Below, piece after piece: positions 17,811 to 27,725 of a DNA stretch of 64,000 bases. Position numbers and translations under genes: made by a program. The DNA comes from SKVR01 sp046291875 (GTDB lineage: Bacteria > Bacteroidota > Bacteroidia > Bacteroidales > UBA7960). The DNA lies in assembly GCA_046291875.1 (NCBI GenBank), contig JBKBSF010000009.1:74734-138733 (forward strand). The letters run 5' to 3'. The stretch's first letter is position 1, and every line of letters starts with the position of its first letter. The notes beneath the pieces are model-generated. The model was not told where the DNA came from. It was given only the letters and a program-made list of their open reading frames with translations, and made no database searches.

Positions 17811-18578
17811 ATGAAGATTTTTTGTAAATGTTTATTGATCCTGCTGGCAGCGGGTGTTTTTTCCGGTGTTGCAAGGGGGCAGGATGCCACCGACCGTAAG
17901 ATTGTAAAAGGGTGGATATTGCAGGAGGGTGATTCGCTGCCCATCTCCAATGTGCATGTTGTTAACCTCAGCAGGGCCTGGGGTACTACCAGCAGTTACG
18001 ATGGATCTTTCAGCATGCGTCTGGGGCCCGACGATCGCATTATGTTCAGGGCGGTTGGTTTTTATACAGATACTCTTGAGTTTACAGTAAACAAGCTGGC
18101 GGGGCTGGACTCGCTGGTGATCTTTCTAAGACCTCAGATCTACGAATTACCCATGGTGGATGTTTATCCCTATGCCACTTTCACCGAGTTCAAGTATGCT
18201 TTTCTTAATTTCAAAGACCCGGAGCCGCCCATCGACCTGAGGTTGCCGGATCCTTTGTCTATTCCTTCCAGTAGCGATGGGCAGGGCGGTATTGTAATTC
18301 CAGGGCCTATAACCTATCTGTATGATCGGTTTTCGCGCAGGGGAAAGGAACTGGCGCGCTACCACCAGGTACTGGCTCAACAGGATATTGAGCGCAGAGC
18401 TGCCAGGGTAGTAAATGTGGAACTGGTAAAAAGATATACGGGGTTAAAAGATGACCGGGAGGTTTATGATTTTCTGGAATACTGCAATATTACCCCCGAG
18501 TTTGTGCTTTCCCGGAAAGAATATGAAGTGTATCAGGCACTACTTGTTTGTTATGAACAATATTGTCTCGAAAAGTAG
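17811..18578 (+). CDS. Secreted protein with carboxypeptidase-regulatory-like domain, unknown function
   Basis: The 255-residue protein has a signal peptide ending near SGVARGQ and then a ~80-residue beta domain with the pattern of the carboxypeptidase-regulatory-like (CarboxypepD_reg) fold: KGWILQEGDSLPISNVHVVN, TTSSYDGSFSM, VGFYTDTL. The C-terminal ~130 residues contain a Pro-rich stretch and then charged helices (FSRRGKELARYH) and end without a membrane anchor. Unlike TonB-dependent receptors with this domain, there is no barrel. It is likely periplasmic or outer-membrane associated. The function is unknown. Confidence 0.7.
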   Translation: MKIFCKCLLILLAAGVFSGVARGQDATDRKIVKGWILQEGDSLPISNVHVVNLSRAWGTTSSYDGSFSMRLGPDDRIMFRAVGFYTDTLEFTVNKLAGLDSLVIFLRPQIYELPMVDVYPYATFTEFKYAFLNFKDPEPPIDLRLPDPLSIPSSSDGQGGIVIPGPITYLYDRFSRRGKELARYHQVLAQQDIERRAARVVNVELVKRYTGLKDDREVYDFLEYCNITPEFVLSRKEYEVYQALLVCYEQYCLEK

Positions 18579-18606
18579 TACGTACTTCACTTCACTCACA
18601 CCCATT

Positions 18607-18640
18607 AAAAAAGGAGGACTTTTCTAAGCCCTCCTTTTTT
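18607..18640. terminator. Bidirectional rho-independent terminator
   Basis: AAAAAAGGAGG (18607-18617) and CCTCCTTTTTT (18630-18640) form a perfect 11-base-pair stem with A- and T-runs on the outer ends. It lies between two convergent genes and would work for both. Confidence 0.85.
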
Positions 18641-18651
18641 AACGGATACCG

Positions 18652-19422
18652 CTATCCGGCCATTTCATCATAATTCTCATCGTTCTCTTCATCATAATCA
18701 TAATAGCCTCCATATTCTTCTTCTACCTCTTTTTTGAGGCGTTGCTGGCGCTTATGGTCTTCCAGCTGAGTGCTAAGCTGACGGAAGAAAGATGTTTGGG
18801 TAAAAGGTGTGCTTTCGAGGAAGCTTTCCAGTTTTGTAAAATCGAGCTGGTTGTTGGTAAAAACATTTTTCCGTGCCAGCACAGCAATGGCTACTTCTTC
18901 TCTGTCGGTAACCACATGGCGGGCCTCGATCCAACCTCTTTTTTGTTTGCGTTCGCCAATCACCTCCACCCAATCTCCGGCTCTTTCACTTATCACCACA
19001 AACTCCATGGGCGATAATTCTACATTGGTGGCTGTTAACAAATCAGGTCTGCGGTTTACCATTGTCTGGGTAGCAATAGCGGCAGCTTCGCCCTTTACCA
19101 GTCCATAATCCGGAGCCCAGCCCAATGTACCGTCAGAAAGCCTGATTTTGAAGTAATTTCTATTGTTGTCGGCTTCGTCAATGGAGCTTTCGCCCATGTC
19201 TTCAACTGTTTCGCCAAGGTTGAGAGCCGAAAGCCATCGGCCTGATCGTTGGGGTTCTTCACGAACAGGTACCTGATCCCACAGGCAAACAATAGTATTT
19301 ACCTCTGCGATCTCTTCCGTCTGTTTCTCTTTTTTGGGCTCGTTGCCCGATGATCCGCAACTTCCCAGGATTACCAGCAGCGCCAGTAACGGAAGAAGTT
19401 TTTTAAAGTAATTTAATTGCAT
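18652..19422 (-). CDS. Lipoprotein with SH3-like domains
   Basis: The 256-residue protein has a lipoprotein signal peptide with lipobox ILGSC, then two segments that resemble bacterial SH3 domains: residues ~42-108 (VPVREEPQ, SGRWLSALNLGETV, DGTLGWAPDYGLV) and ~118-175 (VNRRPDLLTATN, GDWVEVIGE, RGWIEARHV). The C-terminal ~70 residues are helical and end in a Tyr/Glu/Asp-rich tail (EEEYGGYYDYDEEND). Bacterial SH3 domains usually bind peptidoglycan or peptides. The role of the acidic tail is not known. The transcript would end at the shared terminator at 18607-18640. Confidence 0.75.
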   Translation of the reverse strand: MQLNYFKKLLPLLALLVILGSCGSSGNEPKKEKQTEEIAEVNTIVCLWDQVPVREEPQRSGRWLSALNLGETVEDMGESSIDEADNNRNYFKIRLSDGTLGWAPDYGLVKGEAAAIATQTMVNRRPDLLTATNVELSPMEFVVISERAGDWVEVIGERKQKRGWIEARHVVTDREEVAIAVLARKNVFTNNQLDFTKLESFLESTPFTQTSFFRQLSTQLEDHKRQQRLKKEVEEEYGGYYDYDEENDENYDEMAG

Positions 19423-19495
19423 GTTTTTGGGTTTTAAATGAGTAGTAAATGAGTATTACGGCGGGTAGCTTCCGGAGAGGTTTACTCTCCGGAGT

Positions 19496-21316
19496 TTATC
19501 CCAGTATCATTCCAACAATGGTGGCACTCATAAGGGCAGCCAGTGTTCCTCCCAGAAGTGCTCTCATCCCAAATTGCGAAAGCAAAACACGGCGTGAAGG
19601 AGCCAGTGAGCCAATACCCCCGATCTGTATACCGATGCTTGCAAAATTGGCAAAACCACACAGCATGTAGGTTGCCATAATGATGGTTTTGGGATCGGCA
19701 AATGCACCGGCCTCTTTGAGCTCGGCAAGGCTTACATAACCAATAAACTCTGTCATGATAATTTTTTCTCCCAGCAATCGTCCGGCCAGTGTGATGTCGG
19801 GTAAGCTGATACCGATGAGCCACATAATGGGGGCAAAGGTATAGCCCAGAATAAACTGCAGTGAAAGCTGATTGTATTGTCCATTGGTAAGTTCGGCAAT
19901 GGTTGCATTAAGGTTTGTCCAGGCTCCGATTTTCCCCACGATAAAGTTAAACATTGCAATGAAGGCGATGAAAACCAGAAGCATAGCAGCCACATTTGCC
20001 GCCAGTTTCAGACCTTCTGAAGTTCCATTGGAGATGGAGTCGAGGATGTTGCTGCCAATTCTGTCGCGAGAGATCTCCATGGTCTTGTCGATCTCTTCTG
20101 TTTGGGGGAAGAGTATTTTGGTAACTACCACAGCACCGGGAGCAGCCATAATGGAAGCCGCAAGGAGGTGCTTGGCAAAGATGAGCCTTTGCACCGGATC
20201 ATCGCCTCCCAGAAAACTGATATAAGCCGCCAGCACTCCACCCGCCATGGTTGCCATACCGCCGGTCATAACCAGCAACATTTCCGATTTGGTCATGTTG
20301 GGCAGGTAGGCCTTTATCATGAGGGGCGATTCTGTTTGACCCAGAAAGATATTGCCGGCCACAGAAAGGCTTTCTGCACCTGAGAGCTTAAGTGCTTTGG
20401 TCATGAGCCATGCCAGTACATATACGATTTTTTGTATGATCCCCAGATAAAAAAGCAAACTGGTAAGTGCAGAAAAGAAAACAATGGTGGGAAGTACCTG
20501 GAAGGCGAAAATAAACCCGTAAGTTTCGGTGTTGAGAAATCCAGCAAAAAGAAACTCGGTTCCGGCCTTGGTGAAATCAAGTATCACAACAAATATCTTA
20601 CCTACCAGCTCAAAGAAATACTGTATGGCTGGCACCTGTAGAATACCAAAGGCAAGTAACACCTGAATGGTCAGACCTATTGCTACCAGCTTCCATGAAA
20701 CCGCCTTGCGGTTGGCAGAAAAGATCCATGCAATTCCGATAAGTACAAGCATGCCAAATAGTCCTCTGAGGATATTGGTAATGCCGAAAGCAAATGCAGC
20801 AACCTCTGCAGGCTTGTAGGAAAAATGATATTGATACTGGTTGTCACGGAGCACAAGTACTTGTGCGCTGAACTCTTCAATTGTAAAGGGCATGGGTCGT
20901 GTTTTTCCTTCCAGCATATCTCCAGAAAGTCTGGCAATAGCCTCGCCCTGATGGTAAAAGGTAATACTAATATCTCCTGCAATTGCAGCATATTCCATTG
21001 AGTCTACCTGAAGCGACAAGTCGTCGGGTTGCGGAAGCAAAACCAGCTGATTTTCTTGCCTGAACCATGTGCCTCTTGCCGACCAATCGGCCAGAGAGAG
21101 GTTGAAAACATTCCCGTCGGCATCGCTTAGGGCGAGAAAGTCATTTTCGGTTGCAGGATTTTCCTGGCCGCTTTCCAGTTCAATGGTTTTTTCGAGTTTC
21201 CAGTGCTGAGAGATCTCTGCAATAGACTCCGGGTCGGCTTGAGTGGTGCATGAGGCCAGCACTACCAAGGATAGCAGGATGGCCTGAAGGGGCAGGCGTA
21301 AAAGGTATTTCTTCAT
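19496..21316 (-). CDS. Concentrative nucleoside transporter (CNT/NupC family) with an extra N-terminal lipoprotein-like domain
   Basis: Residues ~165-606 are a full CNT transporter with about ten membrane segments and the motifs GNIFLGQTESPLMIKAYL, TGGMATMAGGVLAAY and the C-terminal ANFASIGIQIGGIG. CNT proteins import nucleosides with Na+ or H+. In front lies a ~150-residue domain that begins with a signal-like stretch and a lipobox-like VVLASC, followed by a soluble beta-rich region (FNLSLADWSARGTWF). I chose the ATG at 21316 because the upstream open frame (to 21517) reads through AT-rich non-coding sequence. Whether the N-terminus is lipidated and cleaved or kept as an anchor cannot be told. 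Confidence 0.85.
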   Translation of the reverse strand: MKKYLLRLPLQAILLSLVVLASCTTQADPESIAEISQHWKLEKTIELESGQENPATENDFLALSDADGNVFNLSLADWSARGTWFRQENQLVLLPQPDDLSLQVDSMEYAAIAGDISITFYHQGEAIARLSGDMLEGKTRPMPFTIEEFSAQVLVLRDNQYQYHFSYKPAEVAAFAFGITNILRGLFGMLVLIGIAWIFSANRKAVSWKLVAIGLTIQVLLAFGILQVPAIQYFFELVGKIFVVILDFTKAGTEFLFAGFLNTETYGFIFAFQVLPTIVFFSALTSLLFYLGIIQKIVYVLAWLMTKALKLSGAESLSVAGNIFLGQTESPLMIKAYLPNMTKSEMLLVMTGGMATMAGGVLAAYISFLGGDDPVQRLIFAKHLLAASIMAAPGAVVVTKILFPQTEEIDKTMEISRDRIGSNILDSISNGTSEGLKLAANVAAMLLVFIAFIAMFNFIVGKIGAWTNLNATIAELTNGQYNQLSLQFILGYTFAPIMWLIGISLPDITLAGRLLGEKIIMTEFIGYVSLAELKEAGAFADPKTIIMATYMLCGFANFASIGIQIGGIGSLAPSRRVLLSQFGMRALLGGTLAALMSATIVGMILG

Positions 21317-21485
21317 AAATAAGGTTTTGTGTAGGTAGATGGTGGCATTTCCTTGTTTTGTTTTCCCGGTATTGAACCCATTATGATGTTGAATAATGTG
21401 CCAAAAAAATAGGTTTGCAAGGCAAATGCCTGCAAACCTATTAATTTTTTTTAAATCCACACGGACTTTTGACAAAATATATATC

Positions 21486-22076
21486 CTACCGGGTGCCTTT
21501 GCGTTTGTTGATCTCATCTCTTATTTTTGAGGCCTTCTCATAGGCTTCTTCATCGATGGCAGCCATCAGCAAATCCTCCAGTTCTTTGATGGTAAGGTTT
21601 TCATAATCCGAACCCGCTATGTCACTCTCATGTTGCAACCCTTGCTCGCCCATGGTTTTGTCTTCTTCCTGCAGTACTATACCTGCAGCACTGAGGATAG
21701 TTTCATAAGTATAAATGGGGCACTTGAACCTCACTGCCAGAGCCACCGCATCTGAAGTGCGCGAATCGATCTCCACCTCCTTAATGCCATCAAAGCATAC
21801 GAGTTTGGAATAAAAGATCCCTTCAGAAAATTTGTAGATAATCACCTCTTTGATAATGATATTAAAGGTCTGGGCGAAATTCTTCAATAAATCGTGGGTG
21901 AGGGGCCTGGAGGGTTTCATCTTCTCCAGTTCAATGGCTATAGCTTGGGCTTCAAAGCTTCCTATTATAATTGGCAGTCTTCTTTTTTCTCCGTTTTCTC
22001 CCAGAATCAGGGCATAAGCACCTGACTGCGACTGGCTGTATGAAATCCCTAATATCTCTAATTTTATTTTTTCCAT
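21486..22076 (-). CDS. Bifunctional nuclease domain (DUF151) protein with C-terminal UvrB/UvrC motif
   Basis: The 196-residue protein has an N-terminal DUF151 domain (about 1-135) with GAYALILGENGEKRRLPIIIG, EAQAIAIELE and RTSDAVALAVR, and a C-terminal UVR motif of ~35 residues (LEDLLMAAIDEEAYEKASKIRDEI). DUF151 proteins in plants have nuclease activity on both RNA and DNA; the bacterial role is not settled. The combination with a UVR motif is common in Bacteroidota. A TAnnTTTG match on the minus strand (22130-22137) may be its promoter. Confidence 0.88.
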   Translation of the reverse strand: MEKIKLEILGISYSQSQSGAYALILGENGEKRRLPIIIGSFEAQAIAIELEKMKPSRPLTHDLLKNFAQTFNIIIKEVIIYKFSEGIFYSKLVCFDGIKEVEIDSRTSDAVALAVRFKCPIYTYETILSAAGIVLQEEDKTMGEQGLQHESDIAGSDYENLTIKELEDLLMAAIDEEAYEKASKIRDEINKRKGTR

Positions 22077-22300
22077 TAAAAAGAAGATGTTTGCTACAGT
22101 TTGAAGGATTGAAATAAAGGTTTGTATTACAAAATTAGGGTTATTTTATGATTTTTGCACACCGCAGATGCTTTTTTCCCGGCCCCGGGCAAATGTACCA
22201 ACTTTACACTTCCCAGGGCAGATTGTTGTATAGTTGTAAGGCAACTTAACAATGCCTTAACATTTCTTAAGTTTTTGCCTGTGTGCAAAGAATTAATTTC

Positions 22301-22308
22301 TATTTTTG
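22301..22308 (+). promoter_or_regulatory. Candidate -7 element for hppA
   Basis: TATTTTTG matches TAnnTTTG and lies 65 bases before the hppA start. A TTG occurs upstream but at 23 bases, slightly far. Just before the ATG is an unusually strong Shine-Dalgarno-like AAAGGAGGG at 22360-22368, rare for this phylum, suggesting high expression. Confidence 0.45.
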
Positions 22309-22372
22309 CCCACATCCAAATCCAATTTTATCAATACACATGTTTAACTAAATCTTTAAAAGGAGGGAAAAA

Positions 22373-24577
22373 ATGCCACTGATTTTTTGGTTAGTACCTG
22401 TCAGTTCTTTTCTGGCCTTGCTATTTGCCTGGATATTCTTTAAACAGATGATGGGATATAGCGAAGGAACAGAAATGATGAAAAAAATTGCTACCCACGT
22501 TCGAAACGGCGCGGGAGCCTATTTACGCCAGCAATACAAAATAGTTTTGCTGGTTTTTTTAATTCTAACGGTCATCTTCAGCATCATGGCCTTTGGTTTG
22601 GGAATTCAGAATAAATGGGTTCCCTTTGCTTTTTTATCGGGTGGAGCTTTTTCGGGTCTGGCTGGTTTTTTTGGAATGCGTGCAGCTACTTTTGCCTCTG
22701 CACGGGTTGCCAACGCCTGCCGCGAATCGCTCAACGGAGGCCTTCGCCTTGCTTTTCGCAGTGGTGCTGTCATGGGCCTTGTAGTAGTGGGCCTTGTGCT
22801 GCTCGATGTGTCTTTGTGGTTTATTGTGCTTAATATGGCCATTCCTGAAGCTGAGCCGGGCTTTAAACTTCTTACCATAACAGCCACCATGCTTACCTTC
22901 GGTATGGGGGCCTCAACACAGGCTCTGTTTGCCCGTGTAGGCGGAGGTATTTATACCAAGGCCGCCGATGTGGGTGCCGACCTGGTGGGTAAGGTGGAAG
23001 AAGGTATCCCTGAAGACGATCCGCGAAACCCTGCCACTATTGCTGACAATGTTGGCGACAACGTTGGCGATGTGGCCGGTATGGGTGCCGACCTGTTTGA
23101 ATCTTTTGCCGGTTCAATCCTTGCCACCTCTCTGCTGGGTGCTGCAGCATTTGTTGGCCTTGGGTACGAAATGCAACTCAATGCAGTTATCGCTCCCATG
23201 CTTATTGCAGCCATTGGTACTCTACTGTCAATTGCCGGTGTTTTTATGGTTCGTACCCGTGAGGGTGCCACCCAGAAGGAGCTGCTTAAATCGTTGGGAA
23301 CCGGCGTAAACACCAGCGCCGGATTGATCATTGTGGGTTCTTTGGGTATTTTATATTATCTGGGATTTGAAAACTACTGGGGGCTTTGGGGCTCCATCGT
23401 GGTAGGTCTGCTGGCCGGAATCGGTATCGGGCAGAGTACCGAATATTTTACGGCATCAGCCTACGCCCCCACCCGCAAGATCGCACAATCCAGCGAAACG
23501 GGCCCTGCTACTATTATTATTGCTGGTATCGGTACCGGGTTGATCTCTGCTGCTGTGCCCCTGGGTATTATTGTGGTGGCCATTACCCTGGCTTATCTTT
23601 TTGCCGCTGGCTTTACCTTCGATGTGGGTAACCTGAACATGGGGCTTTATGGTATTGGTATTGCTGCTGTAGGGATGCTGTCGACCCTGGGTATTACCCT
23701 TGCCACTGATGCTTACGGACCTATTGCTGACAATGCCGGTGGAAATGCCGAGATGTCGAAACTGGGTGCAGAAGTGCGCAAACGTACCGATGCTCTCGAT
23801 GCCCTGGGCAATACCACTGCCGCAACCGGAAAAGGATTTGCCATCGGAAGTGCTGCTCTTACCGCACTGGCATTGTTGGCTGCCTATTTTGAGGAAGTGA
23901 AGATCATGTTTGTAAAGTTCCTGGATATGCCCGAATTCATTATCAACGGACTTAATGGCGAGGTGCAGGCACAACATGCCGATTTCATTGACTTTATCTA
24001 TCATTACGAAATCCACCTGATGAACCCCAAAGTTCTGGTAGGCGTGTTCCTGGGGGTTATGAGTGTGTTCCTTTTCAGCGGAATGACAATGAATGCCGTA
24101 GGACGTGCCGCCCAGAAAATGGTGGATGAAGTGCGCCGGCAGTTTAAGACTATACCCGGTATTCTTGAAGGCACTGCCGAACCCGACTATGCCCGCTGTG
24201 TAGAGATTTCCACACGCGGAGCACAGAAAGAAATGATGGTGCCTTCGCTGGTAGCACTATTCATTCCTGTTATCGTAGGTGTAGTATTTGGAGTGGCCGG
24301 GGTAACGGGCTTGCTCATCGGCACCATTACCAGCGGTTTTGCACTGGCTATCTTTATGGCCAATGCGGGTGGCGCCTGGGATAATGCCAAGAAATACATT
24401 GAAGAGGGCCATCATGGCGGAAAAAATTCTCCCGGTCATCATGCCGCTGTTATTGGCGATACGGTGGGCGATCCGTTCAAGGATACTTCGGGTCCCAGTC
24501 TTAATATCCTTATCAAGCTGATGGTAATGGCATCCGTAGTTACTGTTGGGGTTGCAGTAAGCTATAGCCTGCTATAG
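22373..24577 (+). CDS. hppA: Membrane-bound ion-translocating pyrophosphatase, K+-dependent, probable Na+ type
   Basis: The 734-residue membrane enzyme couples PPi hydrolysis to ion pumping. The PPi-binding signature begins at Asp199 (DVGADLVGKVEEG), followed by the DNVGDNVGDVAG acidic cluster. The GNTTAATGKG segment has Ala483 and Gly486 where K+-independent enzymes carry Lys and Thr, so it should need K+. In helix 6 the sequence is DLFESFAGS with Glu243 in the position typical of Na+-pumping enzymes; Bacteroidota members of this group can pump both Na+ and H+. The enzyme recovers energy from biosynthetic PPi. A strong terminator follows. Confidence 0.95.
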   Translation: MPLIFWLVPVSSFLALLFAWIFFKQMMGYSEGTEMMKKIATHVRNGAGAYLRQQYKIVLLVFLILTVIFSIMAFGLGIQNKWVPFAFLSGGAFSGLAGFFGMRAATFASARVANACRESLNGGLRLAFRSGAVMGLVVVGLVLLDVSLWFIVLNMAIPEAEPGFKLLTITATMLTFGMGASTQALFARVGGGIYTKAADVGADLVGKVEEGIPEDDPRNPATIADNVGDNVGDVAGMGADLFESFAGSILATSLLGAAAFVGLGYEMQLNAVIAPMLIAAIGTLLSIAGVFMVRTREGATQKELLKSLGTGVNTSAGLIIVGSLGILYYLGFENYWGLWGSIVVGLLAGIGIGQSTEYFTASAYAPTRKIAQSSETGPATIIIAGIGTGLISAAVPLGIIVVAITLAYLFAAGFTFDVGNLNMGLYGIGIAAVGMLSTLGITLATDAYGPIADNAGGNAEMSKLGAEVRKRTDALDALGNTTAATGKGFAIGSAALTALALLAAYFEEVKIMFVKFLDMPEFIINGLNGEVQAQHADFIDFIYHYEIHLMNPKVLVGVFLGVMSVFLFSGMTMNAVGRAAQKMVDEVRRQFKTIPGILEGTAEPDYARCVEISTRGAQKEMMVPSLVALFIPVIVGVVFGVAGVTGLLIGTITSGFALAIFMANAGGAWDNAKKYIEEGHHGGKNSPGHHAAVIGDTVGDPFKDTSGPSLNILIKLMVMASVVTVGVAVSYSLL

Positions 24578-24604
24578 CGAATAAATCCCCTGGAATTGGA
24601 AATA

Positions 24605-24642
24605 AAAAAGCGAGCCGGTCACTTCTGTCCGGCTCGCTTTTT
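24605..24642. terminator. Bidirectional terminator between hppA and gcvP
   Basis: AAAAAGCGAGCCGG (24605-24618) and CCGGCTCGCTTTTT (24629-24642) form a perfect 14-base-pair stem with A/T flanks. It serves the two convergent genes hppA and gcvP. Confidence 0.88.
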
Positions 24643-24667
24643 ATAGTCAGGTCTGATCCTGAGAAGG

Positions 24668-27559
24668 TTAGTCCTGGTGCGCGTAAGATTCGATGGGGTC
24701 GCAAGTGCAAACCAGGTTGCGATCGCCATAGGCATCATCGATGCGGGTAACAGGGGTAAAGTACTTTATCTCCTGCGACCATGGCATGGGGAAAGCAGCT
24801 TTCTCGCGGCTGTAGGGCATATCCCAGTTGCTGGTGATTACCATTGCAGCAGTATGGGGTGCATTCCTGATCACGTTATTGTCCTTATCGGCTTTTCCTT
24901 CTTCAATCTCACGGATTTCCTCGCGGATGGAAAGCATAGTATCGATAAAGCGGTCCATTTCGCTAAGGGGCTCACTTTCGGTGGGCTCTACCATAAGAGT
25001 TCCAACAACAGGAAACGCAACTGTTGGTGCATGGAAACCATAATCCATCAATCGCTTGGCAATATCAATGGCATCAATTCCGGCTGCTTTTTTCAAGGGC
25101 GCACAATCCAGGATCATCTCATGGGCACACCATCCGTTTTTGCCAGTATAGAGCACTTTGTAATGCTTTTCCAGCGAAGATTTCATATAATTGGCATTGA
25201 GGATAGCAATTTTGGTTGCCTCTGTCAATCCTTCGCTTCCCAGCATTTTTATGTATCCATAGGTGATGGGTAGAATGAAAGCGCTTCCAAAGGGTGCAGC
25301 AGCAACGGCATGGATGCCTTCTTCGCCACCGGTTTTGTGCATTACGTGCGAAGGGAGGAATTTTACCAGGTGCTGTGCCACACCGATGGGGCCTACACCT
25401 GGGCCACCCCCTCCGTGAGGAATGGCAAAAGTCTTGTGCAGGTTCAGGTGGCAAACATCGGCACCACAGATGGCCGGATTGGTTAATCCCACCTGAGCAT
25501 TCATATTGGCACCATCCATGTATACTTGTCCGCCATTCTCATGTACAATGCGGGTAACGTCAAGAATATGCTCTTCAAATACTCCATGGGTAGATGGGTA
25601 GGTAACCATGATGGCAGCCAGGTTGTCCTTGTGCTTTTCTGCCTTTTCTTTCAGGTCGTTCAGATCGATGTTTCCGTTCTCGTCGCACTTCACCACCACT
25701 ACCTTGGTGCCAGCCATTACGGCACTGGCAGGGTTGGTTCCGTGGGCCGAGGAAGGAATGAGGCAGATATCGCGATGGGCTTCACCACGGCTTTGATGGT
25801 AAGCCTGGATAACGGCAAGTCCTGCATATTCGCCCGATGCACCAGAGTTGGGCATAAAGGTCATGCCTGCAAAACCGGTTATTTCGCACAGAGCATTCTC
25901 CAGGTTACGGATCAACTCCAGGTAACCTTCCGCCTGGTCGGCAGGTACAAAGGGGTGGATGGCTCCAAACTCGGGCCAGCTCAGATGGAAAAGCTCTGCA
26001 GCAGCATTGAGTTTCATGGTGCAACTGCCCAGGGGGATCATGGTGCGGTTCAGCGCCAGGTCTCTGTTCTCCAGCTTCTTCATATAGCGCATCATCTCGG
26101 TTTCGGAATGATAGGCGTTGAATACACCCTGCTTCAGAAACTCTGAACTGCGTGTAAGCTCAGAAGGGATGGTTGTAATTTTTTGACATTCAGCCGGATC
26201 GCACACAAAGGGTTTAAATTCTTTGTGATTGGCTTCAGCGAAGATCTCCAGAATGTTGTTTACATCTTCCAGAGAAGTGGTTTCGTCAAAACTGATCCCG
26301 ATGTTTTTGTCATCAATGATCCGGAAATTCATGTTTTTGGCCTCTGCCATCGATTTGATGGTAGCACCAAATACATTCTCCGGTAATTCGATGTGGAGAG
26401 TGTCGAAGAAGTATTTGTTGTGCTGTTTGTAGCCATACTTCTGAACTTCCTGGTTGAGCACGCCTGTAAGAATGTTGATGTGTCTTGCAATTTTTTTAAG
26501 CCCATCGGGCCCATGATACGCAGCGTAGAAACCCGCCATAACAGCCAGCAATGCCTGGGCTGTACAAATGTTGGAAGTTGCTTTTTCGCGTTTGATATGC
26601 TGCTCACGGGTTTGCAGAGCCATACGCAGTGCAGGGGATCCGAGCCGGTCAACCGACACTCCAATGATACGTCCTGGAATCTGTCGTTTGAACTCATCTG
26701 TAGTGGCAAAAAAGCCTGCATGCGGACCACCGTAGCCCATGGGTACCCCAAATCGCTGTGCCGATCCTACTACCACATCGGCACCCCACTCACCGGGAGG
26801 TGTAAGCATGGTAAGAGCCATCAGATCAGTAGCAACTACCAGTTTCATATCGTGGGCTTTGAGCTGCTCAACCAATGCTTTGTAGTTATTGACGCTGCCA
26901 CGTTCATCGGGATATTGTACCAGTGCACCAAAGTAGCTGTCGTCGAAACTAACATCCTCGCAGCAGGGGCCGATCACCAATTCAATTCCCAGGGGAGTGG
27001 CGCGGTTTTTCAATACATCAATGGTTTGGGGGAAAACCCTCCCGGAAACAAAAAATTTATTGGTGCCCCTTTTCTGCGCATCGCGGCTACGGCTGTTGAA
27101 AAGCATGATCATAGCTTCGGCAGCAGCAGTGGCTTCATCAAGCAACGAAGCGTTGGCAATTTCCATTCCGGTAAGATCGCTGATTACCGTTTGGTAGTTG
27201 AGCAATGCCTCCAGACGGCCTTGCGATATCTCGGCCTGGTAAGGGGTGTAGGCGGTATACCAACCCGCGTTTTCCAGAATATTGCGCTGAATTACTCCGG
27301 GAGTTATGGTGTTGTAATAGCCCATGCCAATGAAGGTCTTGTAAATCTTGTTTTTGGCACCCAGGGCTTTGAGGTGGGTAAGGTACTCATACTCGTTGAG
27401 GCCTTTCTCCAGCTTCAGAGGCTCTTTCAGACGAATGGCTGAAGGAACGGTCTGGTCGATGAGCTCATCAACACTCTTTACACCGATCTTCTCTATCATC
27501 TTCGCAATGTCATGGGCACGAGGGCCGTTGTGACGGGTAATGAAGTTGTTTGTTATCAT
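24668..27559 (-). CDS. gcvP: Glycine dehydrogenase (decarboxylating), glycine-cleavage P-protein
   Basis: The P-protein decarboxylates glycine and passes the aminomethyl group to the lipoyl H-protein. The 963-residue single-chain form contains both halves of the enzyme. The PLP lysine is Lys709 in LNLHKTFAIPHGGGGPG. The N-terminal half has the FIGMGYYNTITPGVIQRN and YTPYQAEISQGRLEALLN motifs. gcvT and gcvH are not adjacent. I looked for a glycine riboswitch in the 226-base leader and did not find a convincing one. Confidence 0.97.
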   Translation of the reverse strand: MITNNFITRHNGPRAHDIAKMIEKIGVKSVDELIDQTVPSAIRLKEPLKLEKGLNEYEYLTHLKALGAKNKIYKTFIGMGYYNTITPGVIQRNILENAGWYTAYTPYQAEISQGRLEALLNYQTVISDLTGMEIANASLLDEATAAAEAMIMLFNSRSRDAQKRGTNKFFVSGRVFPQTIDVLKNRATPLGIELVIGPCCEDVSFDDSYFGALVQYPDERGSVNNYKALVEQLKAHDMKLVVATDLMALTMLTPPGEWGADVVVGSAQRFGVPMGYGGPHAGFFATTDEFKRQIPGRIIGVSVDRLGSPALRMALQTREQHIKREKATSNICTAQALLAVMAGFYAAYHGPDGLKKIARHINILTGVLNQEVQKYGYKQHNKYFFDTLHIELPENVFGATIKSMAEAKNMNFRIIDDKNIGISFDETTSLEDVNNILEIFAEANHKEFKPFVCDPAECQKITTIPSELTRSSEFLKQGVFNAYHSETEMMRYMKKLENRDLALNRTMIPLGSCTMKLNAAAELFHLSWPEFGAIHPFVPADQAEGYLELIRNLENALCEITGFAGMTFMPNSGASGEYAGLAVIQAYHQSRGEAHRDICLIPSSAHGTNPASAVMAGTKVVVVKCDENGNIDLNDLKEKAEKHKDNLAAIMVTYPSTHGVFEEHILDVTRIVHENGGQVYMDGANMNAQVGLTNPAICGADVCHLNLHKTFAIPHGGGGPGVGPIGVAQHLVKFLPSHVMHKTGGEEGIHAVAAAPFGSAFILPITYGYIKMLGSEGLTEATKIAILNANYMKSSLEKHYKVLYTGKNGWCAHEMILDCAPLKKAAGIDAIDIAKRLMDYGFHAPTVAFPVVGTLMVEPTESEPLSEMDRFIDTMLSIREEIREIEEGKADKDNNVIRNAPHTAAMVITSNWDMPYSREKAAFPMPWSQEIKYFTPVTRIDDAYGDRNLVCTCDPIESYAHQD

Positions 27560-27725
27560 GTTGAAAGTAAGGTTTAAATATTTGGACTTAAGAGTTTGCC
27601 TTGGGGGTGATCCTCTAAGGGTATCCTGATAACAGTTTACAGGCAGCTTTGTTTAGGATGTTTTGATGCTTCCTTCCGCCACCTGTTCAATGAAACTTGT
27701 AGTTTTTAGGGTGTATAAATAAAAG

